A stretch of 64,000 nt of DNA, taken from NCBI GenBank assembly GCA_009773455.1, contig WSXU01000007.1, positions 1 to 64,000 of the forward strand, given 5' to 3'. The position numbers and the translations under genes are program-made. This stretch comes from Bacteroidota bacterium. Its GTDB lineage: Bacteria; Bacteroidota; Bacteroidia; Bacteroidales; Lentimicrobiaceae. This document shows, one piece after another, positions 17,258 to 27,843 of the stretch (positions are counted from its first letter, which is position 1; each line of letters begins with the position of its first letter). The notes beneath the pieces were generated by a model. The model was given only the letters and a program-made list of their open reading frames with translations, did not search any database and was not told the DNA's origin.

Positions 17258-18286
17258 TCATGGATTCTTGTTTTGCTTTTTGGGTTGTGCTTTTAGTGAA
17301 AAATATACAGCCTTTGTCAAAGGGTTTTTCCCTGCCCGGTCAATTTTAATAAACCGGAATTCATAGGTTTGGTCATTAAAAATGGCTGTCCGGATTCCCG
17401 GAACCGAGAAGGTCATCTGTTGCTTTTTAGTATTTACCATTTGTCCGCTGACCGAGATCAGGCCACTTCCCTGCAGTTCATTCAGTTGTTCCAGTGTTAC
17501 CATGATTTCACCAAATGGACGGTAATAACCAACCTTTAACCAGGTTACCTGCTCAGCAATTAATGGTGAATTCCTGCCATTGCCGGTGATCTCCTTTTGC
17601 ACCTGGTTCAGGGTGTCCATCTGTTTCACCACTGCCCTAGTTTCTTTGGTTACACGGAGTTCTTCAGTTAACGCATTGATTTTCTGTCTGATTTTGGTCC
17701 GTTTCCCCTCATTTTCTTCGGTACTGAGCTGGTTTTCAAGTAAAATCAAGTTTAGCTCAGCCCGTTTCAGGTTTGCAAGATCCCTGGAATTGATTTTATC
17801 CTGTTTGCTATTGATTTCCCTTCGGGCATTCTCCAGTTGGAGGAAGGATTGATAATACCGGATTAACCGTTCACGATCGTACTGAGAGAGCAGCAGGGAG
17901 TCCCTGATCAATTCGTAGGCGATGCTCGATTTGTGTTCCAGGGTAGCCAGGCTATCATCAAACTCGCTTTTCAGCTTGTCTATCCTTTCGAGTTTGGTCA
18001 GCAGCAGGGTTTCTTCATTGATACGATTGGTCGCATCGTTGGTGCTCCGGGTTGAAAGAAAAGAAATGATGGTAATAATGGCCGTGACCAGGATACTGAA
18101 GGCTGTAAGAACCGAACTGGTCAGGTTTCTTTTGTAATCTCTTTTCTGCCGGTCACGTTCTTCTTCGATTTTACTTTTTTCGATGTCCAGCCGCTGTTGT
18201 TCGAAATTGTGCTCGATTTCCCTTTTCAGCTTCTGGTTTTCCAGCAGAATCCTTTCCTGCTCAGGGGAATGAATATCATTTTCCAT
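17258..18286 (-). CDS. Membrane-anchored coiled-coil protein, function unknown
   Basis: A 342-residue protein I do not recognise. Residues 10-52 are a charged coiled coil. One transmembrane helix lies at about 56-78 (SSVLTAFSILVTAIITIISFL). A long heptad-rich coiled coil runs from about 85 to 240, with many Leu/Glu/Lys/Arg. The C-terminal 90 residues look globular and beta-rich (SGLISVSGQMVNTKK, MTFSVPGIRTAIFNDQTYEFRFIKIDR). No signal peptide. The layout suggests an inner-membrane scaffold or sensor. It shares strand and neighbourhood with the HU-like gene and the 18722 protein, but spacing is too wide to call an operon. Confidence 0.7.
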   Translation of the reverse strand: MENDIHSPEQERILLENQKLKREIEHNFEQQRLDIEKSKIEEERDRQKRDYKRNLTSSVLTAFSILVTAIITIISFLSTRSTNDATNRINEETLLLTKLERIDKLKSEFDDSLATLEHKSSIAYELIRDSLLLSQYDRERLIRYYQSFLQLENARREINSKQDKINSRDLANLKRAELNLILLENQLSTEENEGKRTKIRQKINALTEELRVTKETRAVVKQMDTLNQVQKEITGNGRNSPLIAEQVTWLKVGYYRPFGEIMVTLEQLNELQGSGLISVSGQMVNTKKQQMTFSVPGIRTAIFNDQTYEFRFIKIDRAGKNPLTKAVYFSLKAQPKKQNKNP

Positions 18287-18721
18287 AACGCATAGGTTAT
18301 TAATAAGTTATAAAACCAATTTCCTTGTTGCAGGCGCAATCGAAGGCTAGTAAATATCAGATAGTGCGGGGGTAAAGTAAATAGCTAATTACGGATAACG
18401 AATAGATATAGATCACAAGCTATAATATGGAATAAATTTAATCAAATAAAAACGCGTTCGCTGAAGTAATGTATAAGTGTATGGGTTTAATTATCAGGCG
18501 GTGGGTTTTGATGAGCAGGTGTTCGAAATATTAAAAATATACATTTGATGAAAATGGTCACAGCCCTGTCATTCTATTTGATGAATTTTCAACTAAAGCA
18601 GAAATGAGTTTTAACACCAATATTTCCCTACTAAAAAACCTGGATGCCACCAAATCAACGTGCGATAGCAGTAGAATATAATTTATACGCTAGGAATAAA
18701 TTTCATCATATGTTGTACTAT
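18287..18721. other. Gene-free interval with the shared upstream block
   Basis: About 435 bases with no gene that I can support. The block at 18469-18510 resembles 17148-17189. Nothing else stands out. Confidence 0.45.
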
Positions 18722-19558
18722 TTAGCTGACAATAAAGATACTTATATAGGAAGGCGTAGGGTTTTGGCCACCTCGGTTAATCTTAAAACCAAGGTCGAAA
18801 CTATTGTTCAATTCATTAGCAATTTCCCTTTCATTTGGGGAGTCAACACGAAACTGGTTCTCTTTTATGCGATAGCCCGCTTGATCATTTGTAGTCTTTT
18901 TCAGCATTTTCACTTTTACGGTATAAAATGAAGATTCTATTTGGCTTGAAAGATCATTAGCCCGATTTAGTAATGCATCATTCCCTTCAAGATAAAAAAT
19001 ATCAATTCTAATAACCTCATCATTTGATTTTGAAGCCGGAGGAACAACAACTAAACTTTTATCAAGGGCCGTGTTTTGCCTTACCAAAATATCCCGTTTC
19101 ACTTCATCCTCAGGTGTAATACTATCCTTACTATCAATAACCTTGATTTTTTCATTGTTTGAGTTAAACAATTCACGATTGTGTTTTAATATCTTTTGAT
19201 AACTCTGCCAGGATTCTTTTAATTGCCCTTCTGGCGAAACTGCCGCAAAATACTCGCATAGTAGCCAACGTTCTTCTATTCCTTCAACTTGAGTTATCGT
19301 GCTGACATATTTATCAAATACTTCTATTTCTTTCATGTCTTGCTCTCGCTCCTTAAAACTATCTGTTATAATTGCAGCTAATGACACCATTCCTACAGAC
19401 ACTATAAACCATTTGCCCAGATCAATCATTTTATCAAGGCGAGCATCTTCAATCAGCTTTTTTCGAATCAGATAATAAATGAATATAACCCAACCAAGTG
19501 ATATTATAAGAAATGTACTACCAATAATAAAAGAGAGTTGTGAAGTATTACTAAACAT
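18722..19558 (-). CDS. Membrane protein with two N-terminal helices and soluble C-terminal domain
   Basis: A 278-residue protein of unknown function. Hydrophobic helices lie at about 9-31 (FIIGSTFLIISLGWVIFIYYLI) and 48-68 (GKWFIVSVGMVSLAAIITDSF). A helical middle segment (70-180) is rich in Glu and Lys. A C-terminal alpha/beta segment (about 185-278, VIRIDIFYLEGNDALLNRANDL...) resembles in outline the LytR_C or OmpA-like alpha/beta folds that end with FKINRGGQNP and YISIFIVS. That comparison is by eye only. AT-rich relative to the surrounding housekeeping genes. Confidence 0.65.
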   Translation of the reverse strand: MFSNTSQLSFIIGSTFLIISLGWVIFIYYLIRKKLIEDARLDKMIDLGKWFIVSVGMVSLAAIITDSFKEREQDMKEIEVFDKYVSTITQVEGIEERWLLCEYFAAVSPEGQLKESWQSYQKILKHNRELFNSNNEKIKVIDSKDSITPEDEVKRDILVRQNTALDKSLVVVPPASKSNDEVIRIDIFYLEGNDALLNRANDLSSQIESSFYTVKVKMLKKTTNDQAGYRIKENQFRVDSPNEREIANELNNSFDLGFKINRGGQNPTPSYISIFIVS

Positions 19559-19834
19559 AGTTTCACGGTTTTAATAGATCCGTTACATTAAACGCCCTTA
19601 TTCAAAAATGGTTTAAGGGAGAACTATTTAATATCAAATTTTTACTGCGCTTTGGCCTGAATGGGGGGGAGTCCTGTATTTGTATAATGTACCGTCCAAA
19701 GGGATTAGACCATCTCATAGTTACCATATACAAACTAGCCTTTAAGGTTATGAAATTTGATGCTTCTCTGAAAGAAAGAAAGAAAGAGGATAATACAATA
19801 TTCTTAATACTTAAAGTCAAGCTGAATTGCCTGT
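19559..19834. other. Intergenic region
   Basis: A 72-residue minus-strand frame here (19602-19820) has no coding character or homolog that I recognise. No other element was found. Confidence 0.4.
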
Positions 19835-22585
19835 TTATGGTAAAGCAGATGATATGAATGATGACGAATTGTTATCAACAATAGTAAAATCACCTGTATC
19901 AACTGTCCCGTCCCCATTTACATCGGTTGATACATATCCAGTTACAAAATTATTTGCATCATTATCAATCGGAGTGATATCACCAGTATCCACTACTCCA
20001 TCTTGATTTACATCACCCCCATATATTGCATAGACGGAGTCAACCATTCGAAGTAAATTACTTCCATAAGCTTTCATTGGGGAATCAAAAGAATAATTGA
20101 TTGTGCTTCCATCAAATGACACAGGCGTTGCTGAAGTTGTTTCGATGCTATTCCTGTGCTTAATAGTTAAGTAATATGAGCCTTGAAGATTGGCTGGTAT
20201 AGCAATAATTGCTTCACCAGAAATGGTTAAAACTACATTGTCAACTGAATATTCGACAGTTTCATAATCACTGGCATTATGTAATTCGATGGAAACGAGG
20301 TCAGCAATTAAGCCAATGTACTGATCACCTAAAGAATTCTGAGCTTTTCGTAAAGTATTGTTCCCATTGTATAAGCCCTCCAGGAAAAAATTCACATTTA
20401 AATTTTTTATGTAGTAACTCTGTTTAATAACTTGAATTAAGGTCGAATAAATATGTAAAGAATAGCCCGGAGGCAAAATAACTTCATTAAAATTTCCACT
20501 AATTGTTCCTGAAGAAAGGCATAATATTGTATAGGTGCCATTTGGAACAATCCCTGTTTCTATGACCGTCAATACTCCACCTAAAATAACATCACTATCT
20601 CTTGTTAATATATCATAACCAAAGCCTTCTCCAAATCCGCTCAATAATTCAATTTTAAGGTTACTATTCTCTGAGAATGGCTGATTCCCGTTAATAGTAA
20701 GCCTACCGGGTGATAACCCCGGTGACAAAACTCCCGAATTAGTAAAATTTTCTGAATTAATAATGTATGTACCTACCCCTTCAATAATCGCATTATTATT
20801 GTTAATGAATAATTCAAAATCATTAAACGTTGTCGTACCTTGGTTTAGTTTCCTGATTGTACCATTATTAATGAATGAACCATTTGTTCCATTGTTCTGG
20901 GTTGAATCATTGCCATTTATTATAAAATAGCCATTGTTAACAATAGTACAATCATCCTGACTAAAATTAATTTTACCTGCATCCCAGTTCGTTGTTCCAT
21001 AATTGTTTAAAGTACAAGATAAGTTCTTAGATGAGGTATTAGTCATATTTAAGGTTCCCGGTCCTGAAATTGTGGTATTTCGGTTTAGTGTCCCACTTTC
21101 CCAGTTAAAGGTATTATTAATTATTAGGTTTCCCGAACCAGTAATTAAGCCAAAATAGAATTTTAATTTACCACTAATTGTAAGATCAGCGTCACCATTA
21201 ATAGTGCCATAACATTGTAATTCTATTTGAGATGGTAACTCAATATCTAAGTTTATGTTTAGATCGGTAACACCAATGATTCCATGTCCATTAATTTCAG
21301 TACCAAAGTTAAAATCTACGGTACCACTAGTCCAAAGATTGCCATCAAATAGATTAAGTGTTCCAGTGTTGATTAATGAAGATATTGATAAATCCGAATA
21401 ATTACTTATAATCCCGTTGTTATTAAAAGCTTGGGTACTTATATACATAGATTGGTGATTATTAATATAGCCTTGATTTTCAAAAGACTGGATGTCAATT
21501 GAGATATAATTATTAGCATTACTTACGATTGAGCCATTGTTAATTAGAAAACCATAACGATTTCTTAGTCTACTGCTTTCATTATTAATATTAAAAGTTC
21601 CATTATTAATAAAGCTTTTCCCAAATGAATCAAACTTAACTATACCCGAATTCCAATTAATTGTCCCATTGTTTGTAAGATCTTCATTAAAATATTGATA
21701 AGGTAAAGATTGATCATACCGATTAATATGCAATATACATGAATATCCAACTATAGTATTCCGAACTATTATTGAGCCATAAAGAGTGCTTGATTGATTT
21801 AATACTAAATTTCCGGCCCCAATGGCCCATGAATTAGGATACATTGTAAAATTACCATTCATTGTCAGATTGCCTGGGCCTTGTATACCACCAGAAACTG
21901 TTAAATTACAATTAGTCATAAGGTCAACATTCAAATTAAGAATATAGCAATTTACAAATCCAGAACCACTAATTTCCGAACCTTGGTTACAGTTGAAAGT
22001 ATCAGTACTAGAAAATGAGCCCTCCTCTATTTGAAGAGTACCCGCATTATTCACAATGCCTCTACTTTCAAAGCTACCAGATTCAACTTGAATTAATCCA
22101 TCGTTATTGTTAATGTGTCCAACAATAATATTATCCTCTTCAACATGAATAGTCCCCCAGTTGTTTATTGTGCATTCCATCTCAGAAAAAGATATCGAAC
22201 CCTCATTGAAATTGAAAGTACCCCAGTTGTTGATTTCACAGCTTCCATATTGAATTACCCCATACACGTCAAGTGTGCCATTTATATTAAGCGTCCCAAA
22301 CCACATGCTTATTTCATCATTACTTTGAAGAGTCACAATATGACCTTCAATTATATAAATAGTTCCACCTGAAGGGTAATAGTTCATTGGCACCCAACCA
22401 ATATTCCCATTCTCATTTGAATACTCTTCCCATATTGAAGGATCTGTCCAGTTTCCTGAGGTAACACTTCGGCAGTCTCCAATTGATTGAGAAAATGACC
22501 TCATGGTTGAAATCAGTGAGAAAACCAAAATAATTGTTAACTGAAAAAAGAAATGGCTTCGATTACATTTTTGATTTGTTTTCAT
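19835..22585 (-). CDS. Large secreted beta-repeat protein with dockerin-like C-terminus
   Basis: A 916-residue exported protein. The first 33 residues form a signal peptide ending ...RSFSQ. Residues about 90-640 are short degenerate repeats rich in Asn and Gly with the pattern INNxGTI / LNNYGTxNW, suggesting a right-handed beta-helix like those in adhesins and autotransporter passengers. A beta-sandwich stretch follows. Residues about 855-916 hold two calcium-binding dockerin-type motifs, DVNQDGVVDTGD and DVNGDGTVDTGD, spaced about 38 residues apart. I see no T9SS sorting domain after the dockerin. A cohesin partner is not in the window. Role is probably surface-associated or extracellular, but the substrate is unknown. 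Confidence 0.8.
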   Translation of the reverse strand: MKTNQKCNRSHFFFQLTIILVFSLISTMRSFSQSIGDCRSVTSGNWTDPSIWEEYSNENGNIGWVPMNYYPSGGTIYIIEGHIVTLQSNDEISMWFGTLNINGTLDVYGVIQYGSCEINNWGTFNFNEGSISFSEMECTINNWGTIHVEEDNIIVGHINNNDGLIQVESGSFESRGIVNNAGTLQIEEGSFSSTDTFNCNQGSEISGSGFVNCYILNLNVDLMTNCNLTVSGGIQGPGNLTMNGNFTMYPNSWAIGAGNLVLNQSSTLYGSIIVRNTIVGYSCILHINRYDQSLPYQYFNEDLTNNGTINWNSGIVKFDSFGKSFINNGTFNINNESSRLRNRYGFLINNGSIVSNANNYISIDIQSFENQGYINNHQSMYISTQAFNNNGIISNYSDLSISSLINTGTLNLFDGNLWTSGTVDFNFGTEINGHGIIGVTDLNINLDIELPSQIELQCYGTINGDADLTISGKLKFYFGLITGSGNLIINNTFNWESGTLNRNTTISGPGTLNMTNTSSKNLSCTLNNYGTTNWDAGKINFSQDDCTIVNNGYFIINGNDSTQNNGTNGSFINNGTIRKLNQGTTTFNDFELFINNNNAIIEGVGTYIINSENFTNSGVLSPGLSPGRLTINGNQPFSENSNLKIELLSGFGEGFGYDILTRDSDVILGGVLTVIETGIVPNGTYTILCLSSGTISGNFNEVILPPGYSLHIYSTLIQVIKQSYYIKNLNVNFFLEGLYNGNNTLRKAQNSLGDQYIGLIADLVSIELHNASDYETVEYSVDNVVLTISGEAIIAIPANLQGSYYLTIKHRNSIETTSATPVSFDGSTINYSFDSPMKAYGSNLLRMVDSVYAIYGGDVNQDGVVDTGDITPIDNDANNFVTGYVSTDVNGDGTVDTGDFTIVDNNSSSFISSALP

Positions 22586-22932
22586 TGACGCGATTGTTAA
22601 AATATCCTAAAATATAAATAAGAGAACCATTAAGTCATCGACAAAAAACTCTTAGTAATATGGTAGTCCTTGTAGAATAATTTCGTATTGCTCACTCTAC
22701 CTTTAGTTTGAAATTAAGATAGCCGTAGTTTATAGTTTTTTCTTAATCGATTAACCTGATTCATAACTTCTATCAGTACATTAAAATCAATTTAATGTAA
22801 CCAAATATACGAAAGAAACTAAAAATATTGTTGACATCACAAATGCCTTGATTAGATTGCTGAATTAGTGAAACTATCTTTAATTCAGAGTATAGATTGA
22901 TGTTTAATTTATCCGATATTGCTGATCCAATT
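22586..22932. other. Gene-free interval
   Basis: AT-rich upstream region of the secreted repeat protein. I see no RNA, repeat or hairpin. Confidence 0.45.
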
Positions 22933-23622
22933 TTAACTTTTATTCATTATCCTCTCCCAACCCACCCTGTAATACCCCTTCCCGCTCCCCCCGCGGCCAT
23001 CGTTCAGCTGAAGCACAAAGCCATTACTGAACTGTTTCAGCGCCCCGATTTCAACATTGTAGAAGGTAAGGGTGGCGTCGCGCCGGTTTTCCAGGTCGAT
23101 CAGGGTAAAGGCGGAGTCGCCATAAGCATAGCCCCACCCCCACACGCTGCCGCTGAATGAACTGAACTCGGGCGGGCCGGGCAGCACGTAGAGGCGGGCG
23201 CCATCAAGGTCAAGCAGCAGGTACTGCTCCCATTCAAAGCCCCAGGCATAAACCACCACCCAATTTTCGTAGCGGCCAATCAGGCGGTAGTCGAGTTGCC
23301 CCTTCAGATCGGTGGAGGCGGGTACCCTTTTCAGGATCAGCGTATCCCCGTTTTCAAAGGCGAGGCGAGCGCCGAACAGTGCCGGGTAAGCGGCAGTCAG
23401 CTCACCTTCGGCTGCTTCGGGGTCGCTGTAAAGCCTGTATTTCTCTTCCTGCCAGCTGTCGTTGGTAAAGCCGGCAAAGCCCGCTGAATCGGTTTCCTGC
23501 AGGATCAGCATGGCGCCGTGGTGGCTGGTGAGGCGTATGACGGGCCCTTCGGAGCCGGTGGACTGACTGAGTGCCGGAAAAGCCAGGCAAACAGCAAAAA
23601 GGAGGGTGCAGCAGGTTCTCAT
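22933..23622 (-). CDS. Exported protein of unknown function
   Basis: A 229-residue protein with a signal peptide (about 1-19, MRTCCTLLFAVCLAFPALSQ). The mature part is beta-rich with several Trp and Tyr residues (WVVVYAWGFEWEQYLLLDL, GSVWGWGYAYGDSAF). It ends in a Gly-rich stretch before GYYRVGWERIMNK. No family is recognised. Codon use is GC-rich, unlike the AT-rich gene before it, so the acquired-looking region has ended. A small membrane protein gene lies 169 bases upstream on the same strand. Confidence 0.7.
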   Translation of the reverse strand: MRTCCTLLFAVCLAFPALSQSTGSEGPVIRLTSHHGAMLILQETDSAGFAGFTNDSWQEEKYRLYSDPEAAEGELTAAYPALFGARLAFENGDTLILKRVPASTDLKGQLDYRLIGRYENWVVVYAWGFEWEQYLLLDLDGARLYVLPGPPEFSSFSGSVWGWGYAYGDSAFTLIDLENRRDATLTFYNVEIGALKQFSNGFVLQLNDGRGGSGKGYYRVGWERIMNKS

Positions 23623-23791
23623 GGCTGGCTGGATTTACAGGTTGTTGGCAAAAGACGTTAACCCAACGAAAGATACGGCGGAAATGCGTGAATCCGGCTG
23701 TTGAATGCAATGGTTCTGAGGTAAAAAGCAGGATTATTCCAGTCACCGCAGAGAGGGTCCGGTTCATTCATCGCCCCACGGACAGGGACGT
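23623..23791. other. Spacer between two minus-strand genes
   Basis: Possible overlapping frames here are out of phase with both neighbours and look like shadows. Confidence 0.4.
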
Positions 23792-24130
23792 CTATTTGTT
23801 GGCCGACGACATAAAGTAGAGCGAGACGGAGGGCAGCATCAGGTTGAGTACCTGTGCGGTGGTTACGGCGGGTTCGAAGCCCAGATAGAGCTGGTATATC
23901 ATCAGCAGGCAGAGCAGCAGGGCCGATACCACGGTGAGCGCGGGTTTGGCGGTAAAGCCGCCGGCAAAGAGCAGCAAGCCGAACAGCGCAAAGGCCAGGG
24001 CAATAAAAAAAGGCCGGGTTTCGTACTGCAGGGCAAGCACGGTAGGGCCATGCAGCAGCAAAAGATAAGCCGGCAGGGTGATCCGCAGCAGCCACCGGGC
24101 AGCGGGAAGCAGCGATTTAACAGGTTTCAT
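23792..24130 (-). CDS. Small integral membrane protein, unknown
   Basis: A 112-residue protein with about four hydrophobic helices: near 12-35 (WLLRITLPAYLLLLHGPTVLAL), 40-58 (PFFIALAFALFGLLLFAGGF), 62-84 and 92-108. The N-terminus is positively charged, so it is probably inside. No family is recognised. The start at 24130 is directly after a long repeat-bearing interval and is the only ATG giving all four helices. Confidence 0.65.
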   Translation of the reverse strand: MKPVKSLLPAARWLLRITLPAYLLLLHGPTVLALQYETRPFFIALAFALFGLLLFAGGFTAKPALTVVSALLLCLLMIYQLYLGFEPAVTTAQVLNLMLPSVSLYFMSSANK

Positions 24131-24179
24131 GGGCGGGGTTTTTCACGGATTGTTGTCCTGCAAGTTTAGCAAAAAAACC

Positions 24180-24320
24180 AATATCCGGATCATTAATCGC
24201 CTGTAAGCCCGCTTTCGCCGAAGTCGCCCCTCTTGTGGTGAGCGAAGTCGAACCTGTTGGTGAGCCTGTCTGACTGGCATCAGCTAGGCAGGCGAAGTCG
24301 AACCATCTGATTAACCACTC
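24180..24320. repeat. Copies of the GAGCGAAGTCGAACC repeat family
   Basis: Contains GTGAGCGAAGTCGAACC and CTGTTGGTGAGC words identical to those in 1-660. One copy is interrupted by a short GCCTGTCTGAC...TAGGCAGGCGAAG sequence with inverted GCCTG/CAGGC ends. Confidence 0.75.
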
Positions 24321-24329
24321 CTTCTTATA

Positions 24330-24416
24330 ACCACTAAGACACTTAGATCTCTTAGGAGCACTTAGGCAAGGTTTGTTATTCTTAGTGGATCTTAGTGTTC
24401 TACATGTCTCAGTGGT
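24330..24416. repeat. 87-bp element with ACCACT...AGTGGT inverted ends
   Basis: Begins ACCACTAAGACACTTAG and ends with its imperfect complement (TGTCTCAGTGGT). Similar elements occur at 37826-37938, 37961-38067 and 38093-38198. They resemble a small MITE-like or REP-like family. No coding content. Confidence 0.65.
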
Positions 24417-24477
24417 CGCTTTGGTCGCTTCACTTGTGGTAAGCCATTCGAACAATCGCCCGAATATACTGAGCTCT

Positions 24478-24708
24478 TTTTTCACCACATAGACACAATA
24501 GGGCACATTAGACTTATGATCATTTTATTGCCAGTGGTTGGTATGTCGCTTCGGTCGCTCAGTCGCACCTGGGACGCGCGCAGCGCATTGAACTTAGCTA
24601 GTTTTTCACCACATAGACACAACTTGTCCCGACTACTTTGCCGGGAATAGGGCACATTAGACTTATGATCATTTTATTGCCAGTGGTTGGTAAGTCGCTT
24701 CGGTCGCA
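24478..24708. repeat. Direct duplication of about 80 bp, second copy carrying an insert
   Basis: The block TTCACCACATAGACACAA ... TTGCCAGTGGTTGGTA ... GTCGCTTCGGTCGC occurs at 24478-24558 and again at 24602-24708. The second copy has about 25 extra bases after ACACAA that include TCCCGACTACTTTGCCGGGA, with TCCCG/CGGGA ends. A decayed cousin lies at about 105-180. The interval to 24807 contains no gene. Confidence 0.75.
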
Positions 24709-24807
24709 CCTACACTCCACCGCAATTGAACGGCGAAGCCATTGAACACATTGAACTTCTATCGCCCAACGCCCAACCCAAACTGTTATCTGTTAACTGT
24801 TAACTGA

Positions 24808-26562
<1,755 letters not shown>

Positions 26563-26583
26563 AAAATCTGATTTTGGAAGGCG

Positions 26584-26591
26584 CAAAATTA
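26584..26591 (-). promoter_or_regulatory. Probable -7 box for aspS
   Basis: On the minus strand this reads TAATTTTG, matching TAnnTTTG, 22 bases before the aspS ATG. Confidence 0.5.
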
Positions 26592-26881
26592 AGCATTTTC
26601 AGCCAAAGAGACCGTGATGTAATATTTATTGGCAAGGTCCGTTTGTTAAAGGCCGGGTGGGTTTAAAACGGGGCTTCAGATATGGGCTGTCCGGACGGTA
26701 ATCAACTGAATATGAAGGCTCCGCATTTTCAGTTTGGGAAGGAAAACTTTTACCCGGATTTGTTTTTGTTAATTATTCCTTTTCCGGTATTACCTTTTGC
26801 CGGAATCATGATAAAGAATAAATAATCAGGGGCAACACCCCGTCTGGGATCACTCGTCACACTACTTAAACTCCGGGAACT
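26592..26881. other. Divergent intergenic region
   Basis: Lies between aspS (minus) and the first paralogous exported gene (plus). GGGGCAACACCCC at about 26830-26842 is a small hairpin. No other element is evident. Confidence 0.4.
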
Positions 26882-27595
26882 ATGAAACAGTTACTGATCC
26901 TGATTATTTCGCTGACATTTGTTTCAACCGAACTTAAGGCTCAACCCGAGGGGGTTGGGCCTTTTGCCGATGCCGTACCTTACAGCCTGAAATCACCTTC
27001 AAATCTCTACCTGACCAACAGGGATGCTGATGAGGTTAAAGCATTTTTCACGCAGGCTGGTAAAGTGCAACCCAACCGCATTATAGCGGTTAATGAAGGT
27101 TATAGTCATGGATACCGTCTTTGTTACAACAATTCAGCGTGCAGTGGAAGCGATCAACCAGCCAGCTGGATTCAGGTGGTTACCATCGATGCTGCCGAAT
27201 GTCTGTCATTTTTTGAGGAGCACAATCCTGAGCTGCTGATGGCCCCATTCCTGGGGTTAAAGACCCTTTCAGGGAAACAATGGCCTGGTGATAACGAATT
27301 CAGCAAAGTATACGACCGCTACAAACACATTGCGTGTTTATTATACAGGCAATCGGAAGATCATGAAGGCGTGATGGCAAATGAACTGGCGCTGGTGATT
27401 CACAAATATTCTGATAAGATAGACCTGGAGACAAGCCAGATGCTGGCTTCGGGCGGCGAGGGCGTGATGCTCAGGCCGGGCAACAACGAACGGAATGAAT
27501 GGGACCTCTGGATTGAATGCCTCGAAGAAATTGATGTGGTCGGCTACACGACCCTGATCGAATACAGCGATGCCCCGATACCGGGCAGCAGGTAA
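26882..27595 (+). CDS. Exported protein, first of two tandem paralogs
   Basis: A 237-residue protein with a signal peptide (about 1-20, ending ELKAQ). It is homologous along its length to the next gene. Shared blocks are PFADAVPYSLK / PFYDAVPYSVK, YLTNRDA / FLTNQDA, GYSHGYRLCY / GHHHGYRFYY, APFLGLK, SGxQMLAS and GYxTxIEYS. I recognise no known domain and no catalytic signature, but the conserved HGYR and Tyr/Phe-rich strands suggest a compact alpha/beta fold. It probably resides in the periplasm. Separate leader sequences suggest each paralog has its own promoter. Confidence 0.8.
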   Translation: MKQLLILIISLTFVSTELKAQPEGVGPFADAVPYSLKSPSNLYLTNRDADEVKAFFTQAGKVQPNRIIAVNEGYSHGYRLCYNNSACSGSDQPASWIQVVTIDAAECLSFFEEHNPELLMAPFLGLKTLSGKQWPGDNEFSKVYDRYKHIACLLYRQSEDHEGVMANELALVIHKYSDKIDLETSQMLASGGEGVMLRPGNNERNEWDLWIECLEEIDVVGYTTLIEYSDAPIPGSR

Positions 27596-27640
27596 TTTCA
27601 CGAAAAATATTTCCTGATTTATTATTTTATTTTTAATCCT

Positions 27641-27664
27641 GGCGGAAGCATAATGCTTTCCGCC
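27641..27664 (+). terminator. Possible terminator hairpin after the first paralog
   Basis: GGCGGAAGCAT-AATGCTTTCCGCC is a near-perfect stem 46 bases after the stop. It lacks a T-run, so it could instead be a REP-like palindrome. Confidence 0.4.
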
Positions 27665-27843
27665 TCAGCGTGTTATAGTATTATTCATACAACTATGTCA
27701 AAGGGAATGATAATTATTTTACATCTCGGATGAAAATATTTTCAAAAATGGTAGTTACCTTTTCATGAAATCCTGATTAATGCAAATCCGAAAGAAAATT
27801 TCGGTCCGGTAAACGAGGATTTTTCGATCATAACTGCAAGGGT

